Origin: Alkalibacterium thalassium
Lineage (GTDB): Bacteria; Bacillota; Bacilli; Lactobacillales; Carnobacteriaceae_A
Direction: 5' to 3'
Length of the DNA stretch: 64,000 nucleotides
Assembly (NCBI RefSeq): GCF_900101165.1
Contig: NZ_FNFK01000003.1
Span: forward strand, 1 to 64,000
Position numbers and translations under genes: made by a program. Positions 54,197 through 61,117 of the stretch are shown here, in pieces. Within the stretch, counting starts at the first letter, position 1, and the number at the start of each line of letters is the position of its first letter. The notes under the pieces were generated by a model, which was given only the letters and a program-made list of their open reading frames with translations, made no database searches and was not told the origin of the DNA.

Positions 54197-54225
54197 CTTA
54201 TATATACTATTGTCCTTTTATTCAA
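54197..54225 (-). promoter_or_regulatory. coiA promoter
   Basis: On the minus strand TTGAAT (54220-54225) and TATAAG (54197-54202) are separated by 17 bases. Confidence 0.65.
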
Positions 54226-54234
54226 ATACTCATC

Positions 54235-54272
54235 AAAAAAGACCACAAAGTAAATAATCTCTGTGGTCTTTC
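54235..54272 (-). terminator. mecA terminator
   Basis: On the minus strand AAAGACCACA pairs with TGTGGTCTTT, followed by six T. Confidence 0.9.
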
Positions 54273-54275
54273 ATC

Positions 54276-54923
54276 TTAATTAAAATAGTATCTGGTCATT
54301 TCCAGGGCGTTTGTCTTCATTATCTGATCAGCATATTCATTGAGTACATCTGAGGATATCGTACTCTTCTCTCCATACTCCAGAGCTACGGCCAGCTCCT
54401 CTTCACTCGTTTTTTCATTCATTTCTTCAATAAAGAAAATTAAGTGGAGATAATACTGTCCTTTGTACGTGAACAAGTTTGATGCACCGCTTTCCATATG
54501 AAAAGATTGGGCTAACTGTATCATCTGTTCGAAATTGTTCAACACAACAATTGCCTCTTTAGTCTCATTATCATCCAGACTGTACTCTTCCACTTCGTCT
54601 GTAAGTTCATGATCACTCTCGTCGGGATGACTGTCAAACGCTGCATCACCCAGTCCAGTGAGCTGGTTCATCTCTTCCTTGAAATTAGCTCCCTTACTGA
54701 TGAATAGTTCAAGACCATTGTTGTTCGGCATGACTTGGAATGTAACTGCTTCTGATTCCTGGAATTCCTCATCAATATCAACTTCTTCCAATATACTGTA
54801 GAAGAATTTTTCGATTTGCTTCTGATTTCCTAACAGGTCCAGGAATGTAATCCCACGTTCTTCTAAATCTGTATTTTCGATAACCACTCGTATAGTATCT
54901 TCATTGATATGTTCAATTTCCAT
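54276..54923 (-). CDS. mecA: Adaptor protein MecA
   Basis: MecA links substrates such as ComK, ComX or Spx-related factors to ClpC and helps ClpC hexamers form. The N-terminal substrate domain starts M-E-I-E-H-I-N-E-D-T-I-R-V and contains R-G-I-T-F-L-D-L-L (about 22-30); an acidic linker (about 85-115) joins the C-terminal ClpC-binding domain (about 120-215), which carries the F-E-Q-M-I-Q-L-A segment. The length of 215 is typical of Lactobacillales. It lies between spx and coiA with its own promoter. Confidence 0.95.
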   Translation of the reverse strand: MEIEHINEDTIRVVIENTDLEERGITFLDLLGNQKQIEKFFYSILEEVDIDEEFQESEAVTFQVMPNNNGLELFISKGANFKEEMNQLTGLGDAAFDSHPDESDHELTDEVEEYSLDDNETKEAIVVLNNFEQMIQLAQSFHMESGASNLFTYKGQYYLHLIFFIEEMNEKTSEEELAVALEYGEKSTISSDVLNEYADQIMKTNALEMTRYYFN

Positions 54924-54983
54924 TATCCCGCACCTCGCAATTCTGTGGAGAACAGGTCCTCCATCTGGGATGATAAATCATTC

Positions 54984-54997
54984 TTTTGTATACAAAA
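54984..54997. repeat. Perfect 14-bp palindrome in the mecA leader
   Basis: TTTTGTATACAAAA is a perfect palindrome about 20 bases downstream of the predicted mecA transcription start, flanked by an ATCTGG/CCAGAT inverted repeat (54963-54968 and 55003-55008). It could be an operator or RNA structure. Confidence 0.5.
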
Positions 54998-55024
54998 ACA
55001 GTCCAGATCGACTGCACTTAGATT

Positions 55025-55053
55025 ATTATACAAAAGCTGGCCTGCAAATACAA
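55025..55053 (-). promoter_or_regulatory. mecA promoter
   Basis: On the minus strand TTGTAT (55048-55053) and TATAAT (55025-55030) are separated by 17 bases. Confidence 0.8.
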
Positions 55054-55094
55054 GCTATGACGATTACATTGTACTTTTTTGTTCTCATAAGGTC

Positions 55095-55127
55095 AAAAAG
55101 AACCGACCCACTGTCGATTCTTTTTTA
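55095..55127 (-). terminator. spx terminator
   Basis: On the minus strand AAGAATCGAC pairs with GTCGGTTCTT (G-U pairs allowed), followed by five T. Confidence 0.8.
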
Positions 55128-55145
55128 GTCGTTAATATGCTGTTC

Positions 55146-55553
55146 TTATACTTGAGATAGAGCTACAAGTTTCTGAGCCTTTTCAAGTTCCATTGCTCTT
55201 ACTTCTCGAGGAACAAATTGACGGATTTCATCTTCATTGTACCCAATCTGAAGTCTTCGGTCATCAATGATGATCGGTCTTCTAATCAATGTCGGATTCT
55301 CCTGAATGACTTCGAACAGTTCTTTTAAAGATAATTCATCAAGATCAATATCCAGTTCTTTAAATGCTTTGGAACGAGTGGAAATAATATCTTCCGTTCC
55401 ATCTTCTGTCAGTCTCATAATTGCTTTTATCTCTTCAATTTTTAAAGGTTCGTGAGCCATATTCTTCTCGTAGTAAGGGATGTCGTACTCCTCAAGCCAT
55501 GCCTTTGCTTTTCTGCATGATGTGCAACTTGGTGTTGTAAATAATGTGACCAT
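55146..55553 (-). CDS. spx: Transcriptional regulator Spx
   Basis: Spx binds the RNA polymerase alpha C-terminal domain and redirects transcription to thiol-stress genes. The ArsC-like fold shows the redox C-T-S-C switch (Cys10 and Cys13), G-T-E-D-I-I (about 52-57) and R-R-P-I-I-I-D (about 91-97), which holds the conserved Arg that contacts the phosphate-like site. The length of 135 is exact. The start follows AGGGAGAAATAC. Downstream stand mecA and coiA, and SpxH lies in the same region, so synthesis, turnover and targets of this regulator are gathered here. Confidence 0.98.
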   Translation of the reverse strand: MVTLFTTPSCTSCRKAKAWLEEYDIPYYEKNMAHEPLKIEEIKAIMRLTEDGTEDIISTRSKAFKELDIDLDELSLKELFEVIQENPTLIRRPIIIDDRRLQIGYNEDEIRQFVPREVRAMELEKAQKLVALSQV

Positions 55554-55793
55554 TATGTATTTCTCCCTTCATGTCTAATGTTTCTTTTAGATGATTGTCA
55601 TCTTCTACACTTAATACTATAGAGTAATTGTGAACAGTTGTAAACCCTATTTGTCAATTTTTTGACTTATTTCTTCGTTTTATTATACAAAGTTCTTAAA
55701 AAAGTTGATATATAGAGGTTTAAAAGAATTTGATATATGAATATCTGCGAACTCAGATTATAATGTTTATAATTTACAGTGTCGTTAAGACAC
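55554..55793 (-). promoter_or_regulatory. spx promoter region with several elements
   Basis: On the minus strand TTTACA and TATAGT with a 17-base spacer lie nearest the gene. Further upstream TATAAT occurs twice in AT-rich context. GTCAA/TTGAC (55653-55657 and 55662-55666) forms an inverted repeat close to the promoter. Multiple promoters would agree with stress control of spx in other Firmicutes. Confidence 0.5.
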
Positions 55794-55833
55794 AAAAAGC
55801 TCCAACCCAGTATTAAAACTGAGCTGGAGCTTT
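55794..55833 (-). terminator. lplA terminator
   Basis: On the minus strand AAAGCTCCA pairs with TGGAGCTTT, with an inner CAGT/ACTG stem, followed by five T. Confidence 0.9.
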
Positions 55834-55849
55834 ACCTAGAGAACTGGTC

Positions 55850-56869
55850 TTAGTATAAAAGATCAACAAGTTCTTCAATATCTACATTTCCAAAATAGCT
55901 TTGAGTGTCGATATCCTTTAATGCATGAGTAATGGCTTCTCGGGTATAAGGAACACCTCGCAAGTCTTTTTCAACATCTTCTATTTCGCCCATACCAAAG
56001 AAATCACCGAAAATACGAATATCCTCTATTTTTCCTTTTCTTACATTCATTTTAACTTCTACTGTTCCTACAGACAGACGTTCACTTCTTTCCATATCAA
56101 AGGCTGGAGATTTTCCGTAATTCCATTCCCAATTTGCTGTATACTGTTCAGCGAACGCTTCTATCTTGACCCAATCCTCATCTGTCAGAACATACTCTTT
56201 AATGTCTTCAGACTTATCAGTATCAAAAATATAAAGCAGCAGCTTGTCTCTGAAGTCTTTTGCATTCATAAACTGATAAGAATCATCCAGATAAGGTTTG
56301 ATGTTCGTTACTCTGCTTCTGATGGATTTAATCCCTTTAGATTCCAGTTTATGTTTTTTAGGTTTAAGAGCCTTGACGACTGCTTCGATTTCAGAATCAA
56401 ACATTAATGTGCCGTGAGCAGTTAAGCGGTTGTTTTTAGCATACATGGCATTGCCTGAGAATTTTTTACCATCAATGACCAGATCATTTCTCCCACGAAG
56501 TTCTGCCCCTTCTACCCCCATCTGATGAAGCGCATCAATGACTGGAGAAGTAAATTTCTTGAAGTCTCTGAAGGAGTTCCCATCATCTTTAGTCAGAAAA
56601 CAAAAGTTCAGTACACCCATATCATGATAGACAGCTCCTCCGCCAGAGAAGCGACGAACGACTGTCACATTGTTTTCGTCTACATATGTCGTGTTTACTT
56701 CTTCATATGTGTTCTGGTTTCTCCCGACAATAATCGAATTATCATTAATATAGAATAGCAGAATCGGCTCATCAAGCTCTACTTCATTCAATAGGTAATA
56801 TTCAATTGCCAGGTTGATTCTTGGATCGTGAATTTCTTTTCCATTTCTCTGGTTCTTTACATAATACAT
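55850..56869 (-). CDS. lplA: Lipoate--protein ligase
   Basis: LplA attaches free lipoate, through lipoyl-AMP, to the E2 or GcvH lipoyl domains. The lipoate-binding motif R-R-F-S-G-G-G-A-V-Y-H-D is at about residues 72-83 and the catalytic lysine in D-G-K-K-F-S-G-N-A near 135. A C-terminal accessory domain (about 250-339) is present. The frame extends to 57043, but GAGGAGAAC stands before the ATG at 56869, and the standard start M-Y-Y-V follows (339 residues). The pairing with a YhfI-like gene repeats the Bacillus yhfI-lplJ order. Confidence 0.95.
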   Translation of the reverse strand: MYYVKNQRNGKEIHDPRINLAIEYYLLNEVELDEPILLFYINDNSIIVGRNQNTYEEVNTTYVDENNVTVVRRFSGGGAVYHDMGVLNFCFLTKDDGNSFRDFKKFTSPVIDALHQMGVEGAELRGRNDLVIDGKKFSGNAMYAKNNRLTAHGTLMFDSEIEAVVKALKPKKHKLESKGIKSIRSRVTNIKPYLDDSYQFMNAKDFRDKLLLYIFDTDKSEDIKEYVLTDEDWVKIEAFAEQYTANWEWNYGKSPAFDMERSERLSVGTVEVKMNVRKGKIEDIRIFGDFFGMGEIEDVEKDLRGVPYTREAITHALKDIDTQSYFGNVDIEELVDLLY

Positions 56870-57186
56870 ATACAGTTCTCCTCGCATAATAAGTTTGAAG
56901 ATAAGAATTTTACTTATCTTCCTTGGTTGTTTTCTTCGTGTGTTAGAGGCTTCTCCCCCATGGAGGAAAAAAATTCGAAATTGTCGACCCTCTTGTCCAC
57001 TTTTGATCTTTGATAATTTCTTTGATAATTTAAAAATATCCATAGAAAAATAATTTATTTAGGACGACTATTCGACAAAAAATCCGAACGTATTTTCGGG
57101 TATGTGGCGATTTAGTTGAGTACCGCTTATTTACCGAATATTACTGAAATCTTTTAAACTTTATTCTTTACTTACCACTATAATGC
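56870..57186 (-). other. 317-base leader region before lplA with hairpin
   Basis: There is no convincing gene here; the in-frame extension of lplA has low coding character. GAAGATAAG (56897-56905) and CTTATCTTC (56913-56921) form a perfect 9-bp hairpin about 25 bases before the lplA ribosome binding site. Further upstream are short TTATCAAAG repeats and a CCTCCATGGGGGAG near-palindrome. Some regulatory leader is possible; I match no known riboswitch. Confidence 0.45.
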
Positions 57187-57930
57187 TTAAATATTATAGT
57201 GTCTATCTTTTTCAGCGAGCTGGACTATAGTATCCGGAGACTCTTCTTGCGCCTGCTGAACCAGATCGCTCCAATTTCCAGTTTGTGGCAGATGAGTAAG
57301 TATCAGGTTCGATACACCAGCTTTTGATGCGATCTGTCCGCATTCTTTTGCAGTCATGTGGACCGTGTGATTCTCCATACCTTTATAGAAGTTACTATCT
57401 GCTAAAAGATAATCGGCCGATTCACAGAATGGTATAAAGTCTTCAATAAATCCTGAATCCGCAGTAAACACGAGTACTTTACCGGTGGATCTTTCCGTAA
57501 TTCTGAAAGCGTAACAAGGAACAGGGTGAAGAGTCTTCAGATGTTCGATATCAAACGGTCCAATCGTCAACTTAGGTTCTTCATTATAGGGTATCCCCTC
57601 ACTAACGTTTTCTAAAGTCATTTGTTGAAAATGAGCAGCGTCTTCATTATGACAGTATATTGGAAGCATGTGGGCCCTGTTGCCGTGCTCATCTCTTTTC
57701 AGCAGTCTGGTAAACTGCAGAACACCTAAATCTGCGATATGATCATGATGATAGTGAGAAAGTAATACTGCATCAAGATCTAGCGGATCAACATATTTCT
57801 CCATTGTCAGTAGACTGTAACTTCCAGCATCCAGAAGCAAGTGAAAATTGTCAGACTCCAGCAGGTAAGAGCTCGTACCAATATTATTAGTAGGGTATCC
57901 GCCATAGTATCCTAGGACAGTCAGTTTCAT
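57187..57930 (-). CDS. Metallo-beta-lactamase fold hydrolase (YhfI-like)
   Basis: An RNase Z-related MBL-fold hydrolase of the YhfI type with unknown substrate. The metal motif S-H-Y-H-H-D-H is at about residues 57-63; a further His in H-P-V-P-C-Y-A near 138 and the D-S-G motif in F-T-A-D-S-G (about 155-160) plus T-H-L-P near 215 complete the sites. The 247-residue length fits. CAAGGAGGAG precedes the ATG. It is followed by lplA, which it also neighbours in Bacillus, hinting at a common pathway, still undefined. Confidence 0.9.
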   Translation of the reverse strand: MKLTVLGYYGGYPTNNIGTSSYLLESDNFHLLLDAGSYSLLTMEKYVDPLDLDAVLLSHYHHDHIADLGVLQFTRLLKRDEHGNRAHMLPIYCHNEDAAHFQQMTLENVSEGIPYNEEPKLTIGPFDIEHLKTLHPVPCYAFRITERSTGKVLVFTADSGFIEDFIPFCESADYLLADSNFYKGMENHTVHMTAKECGQIASKAGVSNLILTHLPQTGNWSDLVQQAQEESPDTIVQLAEKDRHYNI

Positions 57931-57986
57931 TTTTACAGACTCCTCCTTGTATGATTGTCTTTATTTATAGGATACGGGAATTTTTT

Positions 57987-58034
57987 AAAAAAACAACCGA
58001 AGCTGCACATAAGTGTCCAGGATCGGTTGTTTTT
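57987..58034 (-). terminator. hemY terminator
   Basis: On the minus strand AAAAACAACCGA pairs with TCGGTTGTTTTT, followed by more T. Confidence 0.85.
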
Positions 58035-58068
58035 AAGTCTCAGTTCTCAATTAAAATCATTTAGAAAA

Positions 58069-59466
58069 CTATATTGTATTTTTTAAGTAGTTGATGACTT
58101 CCATAGCTGTATTATTTCCCTGTCGAATACAGTTGTTCACACCAAATCCGTCCATCCCGTTCCCGATGAGATACAGCCCTGGATATTTCTCTTCAAGAAA
58201 TTCATTGAGATTTTTTGTCCGCTCTTCATGATTGACACTGAACTGCGGTATTGCATTGGGCCATCGCTTGATAATACGATAATTTGGGTCAACTTCAATT
58301 GACAGCATCTTGTTAAGATCCTTTAAAATGGCCTCTTCAATTTGCTTGTTACTAAGTGACATCATAATACTGTCCGAGCTCCGACCAAAATAGACCCCTA
58401 ATAACTCTTCATCTTTCTGTGCATGATGCGCCCATTTTTTATTCAGCCACACGATGCTCTGTATATAAGAATTATTACGTCTGACCGACAGGACGCCGTT
58501 TCCTCCAGGTGGATCCTTAATAGCTCCTTTCGGAAAACTGAAAAGGACAAATCCTATTGACCCCATCTTAATGTCCTTGAAATAATCACTTAATTCGATG
58601 TCTGAAAAAATCTGATTATAAGCTCCAGAATCAGTCGCTACAACTACACTGTCCACTCTTAGCTGCTCTTTCTTATTGATATCGACTATATAGGTATGAC
58701 TGATACTTTTTTTAATATCAGTCACTTTCTTTGAATACCTGATGTTCTGTTGAAGGCGTTCAGATAATTCACGTGTCAATGTCTCAAGCCCATCTTTAAA
58801 TGTAAGATAATTCCCATCCCCATCAATGAGTTCAGGATGAGCTTCAAGCGCTTTTGTAATCGTTCCATGTTCCTTTTCGAGAGCAAACAAGGGTTCATTC
58901 AGTCCCTTGATACCTATTTCATCAATTTCACTTGAATAGACCTTAGATATAAATGGTTCAGCAGCATATTCAGCTACTTCATCTCCTACTCTTTGAGCAA
59001 AGTAGTCACGAGTTGATACTTCTTCTGATTCTTCAGTTCTGGAAAAATATGTATCTTTTAGGAAAGACAGTTTCCCCTGAAAAGAAATCAGATCGAATTT
59101 CCATATGTCTGTTCTTTTTACTGGAATCCCCTTATAGGTATCACTGTCGAGCTGATACAACTTGTTGAATGCATAGATATCAGGTTTTCCATTCTGACTG
59201 TATTCCACTTGGTCTTCGAGCTCTAATTCTTTAATCAGTCCGATTGCATCAGGCAGGCGCGTGTCGATAGACTCTGCTCCCAGATCGATGAACTGTTCTC
59301 CGAATTTCATGGTATATAGTTTACCACCGGAACGGATAGAAGACTCCAGGACAATGACTTCATAAGGAAGATCCTGTTCTTTTATTGTTTGCTGCAAGCG
59401 ATAGGCAACTGTCAGACCGGTAATTCCACTGCCGACAACTGCAATTCTTTTCTTAGCCTTCTCCAT
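58069..59466 (-). CDS. hemY: HemY-type protoporphyrinogen/coproporphyrinogen oxidase
   Basis: HemY is an FAD enzyme that aromatises porphyrinogens in the Gram-positive haem pathway. The FAD motif V-V-G-S-G-I-T-G-L-T is near residue 11, followed by G-G-K-L-Y-T and G-A-E-S-I-D-T-R (about 45-70), and the C-terminal L-I-G-N-G-M-D-G-F-G-V-N-N-C-I-R-Q-G (about 435-452) is typical. The length of 465 is normal. GTG at 59475 is an alternative start; the ATG at 59466 has AAGGGG at 10 bases. No other haem gene lies in the window, so it may use imported intermediates or have another FAD-linked role. Confidence 0.88.
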   Translation of the reverse strand: MEKAKKRIAVVGSGITGLTVAYRLQQTIKEQDLPYEVIVLESSIRSGGKLYTMKFGEQFIDLGAESIDTRLPDAIGLIKELELEDQVEYSQNGKPDIYAFNKLYQLDSDTYKGIPVKRTDIWKFDLISFQGKLSFLKDTYFSRTEESEEVSTRDYFAQRVGDEVAEYAAEPFISKVYSSEIDEIGIKGLNEPLFALEKEHGTITKALEAHPELIDGDGNYLTFKDGLETLTRELSERLQQNIRYSKKVTDIKKSISHTYIVDINKKEQLRVDSVVVATDSGAYNQIFSDIELSDYFKDIKMGSIGFVLFSFPKGAIKDPPGGNGVLSVRRNNSYIQSIVWLNKKWAHHAQKDEELLGVYFGRSSDSIMMSLSNKQIEEAILKDLNKMLSIEVDPNYRIIKRWPNAIPQFSVNHEERTKNLNEFLEEKYPGLYLIGNGMDGFGVNNCIRQGNNTAMEVINYLKNTI

Positions 59467-59541
59467 TCTGGACACACCCCTTACCTGTTCGTATTTATCT
59501 AAAATATAACTGACATAACTACATATAACTATTTGAACAGC

Positions 59542-59565
59542 TTATGTATAGTAATTTTCTTCCAT
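59542..59565 (-). CDS. Possible 7-codon leader peptide before hemY
   Basis: On the minus strand AGGAGAAG stands 5 bases before an ATG that encodes M-E-E-N-Y-Y-T and then TAA. It lies between an extended -10 promoter (TGG-TATAAT near 59605) and hemY. A leader peptide would suit translational attenuation, but so short a frame may be chance. Confidence 0.4.
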   Translation of the reverse strand: MEENYYT

Positions 59566-59601
59566 AAACTTCTCCTGATTGGAATATCTTTTATATTATA
59601 C

Positions 59602-59610
59602 CATGAAGTT
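59602..59610 (-). promoter_or_regulatory. Putative extended -10 promoter of hemY
   Basis: On the minus strand TG-G-TATAAT is a perfect extended -10 element. The stretch from here to the hemY start is about 140 bases. Confidence 0.65.
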
Positions 59611-59653
59611 CTGATAAAAGAACGTAAATATTGTTTCAATTATTTATACAAAA

Positions 59654-59696
59654 GAAAACCTTATAACAACCAGTTATAAACTGATTATTATAAGGT
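59654..59696 (-). terminator. rplT terminator
   Basis: On the minus strand 59680-59695 pairs with 59659-59674 (two G-U pairs) and TTTTCTTTT follows. Confidence 0.88.
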
Positions 59697-59703
59697 AAAT
59701 GAA

Positions 59704-60063
59704 TTAACCGTTTAAAGCATCTTTTGCTTTGTCTGTCAGAGCTGAAAATGCATCAGCATCGTTGACAGCCAAGTCAGCCAGCATTTTACGGTTCATGTCG
59801 ATTTCAGCTAATTTAAGTCCGTGCATAAATTTAGAATAGCTTAATCCGTTCATACGTGCTGCAGCGTTGATACGTGCAATCCATAGTTTACGGAAATTAC
59901 GCTTGTTCTGTTTACGGTCTCTGTAAGCATACATGTATGATTTCATTACTTGCTGTTTTGCAACTTTGAACAAGCGATGTTTAGCACCATAATATCCTTT
60001 AGCTAATTTTAATACGCGATTACGGCGTCTGCGAGTGACGACTCCACCTTTTACTCGTGCCAT
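59704..60063 (-). CDS. rplT: 50S ribosomal protein L20
   Basis: L20 is an early assembly protein of the 50S subunit and represses the infC-rpmI-rplT operon. The 119 residues start [14 protein letters not shown] and contain A-K-G-Y-Y-G-A-K-H, the R-D-R-K-x-x-K-R-x-F-R-x-L-W-I-x-R-I-N-A-A core and the [10 protein letters not shown] motif. GGAGGAAAAAC precedes the ATG. It is last of the operon, with a clear terminator. Confidence 0.99.
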   Translation of the reverse strand: MARVKGGVVTRRRRNRVLKLAKGYYGAKHRLFKVAKQQVMKSYMYAYRDRKQNKRNFRKLWIARINAAARMNGLSYSKFMHGLKLAEIDMNRKMLADLAVNDADAFSALTDKAKDALNG

Positions 60064-60097
60064 TGTTTTTCCTCCTTCAATACAATCCTAGAATCTA

Positions 60098-60298
60098 TTA
60101 TTTCATTTTAGCAAGCTGTTGCTTGATGCGTTTGTAGTCACTATTAGAAACCAGTGCTGATTTACGCAGTTTACGTTTCTGTTTCTGAGTTTTGTTCGCA
60201 AACATGTGGCTTGTTTTTGCGTGACTTCTTTTCAGTTTACCAGTACCAGTTCTTTTGAATCGTTTTGCTGAACCTTTATGCGTTTTTTGCTTAGGCAT
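60098..60298 (-). CDS. rpmI: 50S ribosomal protein L35
   Basis: L35 is a 66-residue basic protein of the 50S subunit. The start [24 protein letters not shown] is fully typical, as are the S-H-x-x-x-K-T and the [10 protein letters not shown] motifs. GGAGGAAATC stands before the ATG. It lies between infC and rplT with gaps of 65 and 34 bases, in the universal order of this operon. Confidence 0.99.
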   Translation of the reverse strand: MPKQKTHKGSAKRFKRTGTGKLKRSHAKTSHMFANKTQKQKRKLRKSALVSNSDYKRIKQQLAKMK

Positions 60299-60363
60299 TT
60301 TTGATTTCCTCCAATACTCTTCTATAATAATGATCAGAAAATAACTATATCACAGTTATTTCT

Positions 60364-60879
60364 TTATTTTTCACTTTTCGGTGCGAGCATCAAGAACATG
60401 CTGCGGCCATCCATCTTAGCCTTTGATTCGACTTGTGAAATATCAGATGCTTTTTCAGCCATGCGTTCCAGAACTTCACGTCCAATGTCCTTGTGAGTGA
60501 TTGCTCGTCCTCTGAATCGGATAGAGACTTTGACTTTATCGCCTTTTTCCAGAAACTTACGAGCGTTACGCAATTTCGTATCAAAATCATGGTCATCGAT
60601 CGTTGGACTCAAGCGAATCTCTTTGATGTTGACAACTTTCTGATTCTTTCTTGCTTCACGTTCTTTTTTCTGCTGTTCATAGCGATACTTGCCGTAGTCC
60701 ATTACCCGAGCCACTGGTGGTTTAGCATTAGGCGAGACTAATACAAGGTCCATGTTGGCTTCCTCTGCTAATCTTAGTGCCTCTTTGCGTTGGACTACAC
60801 CTATCTGTTCACCGTCTTTTCCGATCAAACGTACTTCATTTGCACGAATACGGTCGTTGACAATCATGTCTTTAGCTAT
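60364..60879 (-). CDS. infC: Translation initiation factor IF-3
   Basis: IF-3 keeps subunits apart and checks the start codon and initiator tRNA. The N domain begins [19 protein letters not shown]; the C domain follows a lysine-rich linker at about residue 75 ([13 protein letters not shown]). GGAGGTGA lies 5 bases before an ATA codon at 60877-60879, so the gene seems to start with AUA (171 residues). GTG at 60886-60888 lies inside the ribosome binding site, and the ATG at 60867 lacks one. Rare starts on infC are a known self-control device. Confidence 0.93.
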   Translation of the reverse strand: MAKDMIVNDRIRANEVRLIGKDGEQIGVVQRKEALRLAEEANMDLVLVSPNAKPPVARVMDYGKYRYEQQKKEREARKNQKVVNIKEIRLSPTIDDHDFDTKLRNARKFLEKGDKVKVSIRFRGRAITHKDIGREVLERMAEKASDISQVESKAKMDGRSMFLMLAPKSEK

Positions 60880-60889
60880 GGTGGTCACC

Positions 60890-61068
60890 TCCAAAGTATT
60901 TGCGAGAAAAGCACAGAAAAAGGCGGGGTATCTATCTGCATAGAAATTCCCGCCTGTTCTCCGCATCAGGCACACACAAGCGCATGCCTTATATATACGT
61001 GTCCATATCTGCCCATGAACAGATGTCCATAAGGCGAGAAGCGGGGGCTTCTGCTTTGTTTTCTCAAC
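60890..61068 (-). ncRNA. L20-type leader of the infC-rpmI-rplT operon
   Basis: A leader of about 180 bases with several hairpins and an intrinsic terminator: AGGCGGG (60921-60927) pairs with CCCGCCT (60949-60955), followed on the minus strand by T-run. In Firmicutes L20 binds such a leader and causes early termination. Confidence 0.8.
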
Positions 61069-61074
61069 TTTTAT

Positions 61075-61103
61075 ATAATATCACAACAAACACCCTATGT
61101 CAA
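61075..61103 (-). promoter_or_regulatory. Promoter of the infC operon
   Basis: On the minus strand TTGACA (61098-61103) and TATTAT (61075-61080) are separated by 17 bases, with TGA directly before the -10. Confidence 0.9.
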
Positions 61104-61117
61104 ATGGATCATGACAT

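Noticed and set aside
54197-54230. Competence sigma-X box before coiA
   Set aside because: The nearest match to TACGAATA has two mismatches and coincides with a good sigma-A -35 element.
56870-57043. N-terminal extension of lipoate ligase by 58 residues
   Set aside because: The extension has no ribosome binding site and no family similarity, whereas GAGGAGAAC precedes the ATG at 56869.
60880-60975. N-terminal extension of IF-3 by 32 residues
   Set aside because: It would be read through the Shine-Dalgarno sequence and lies in the L20-type leader.
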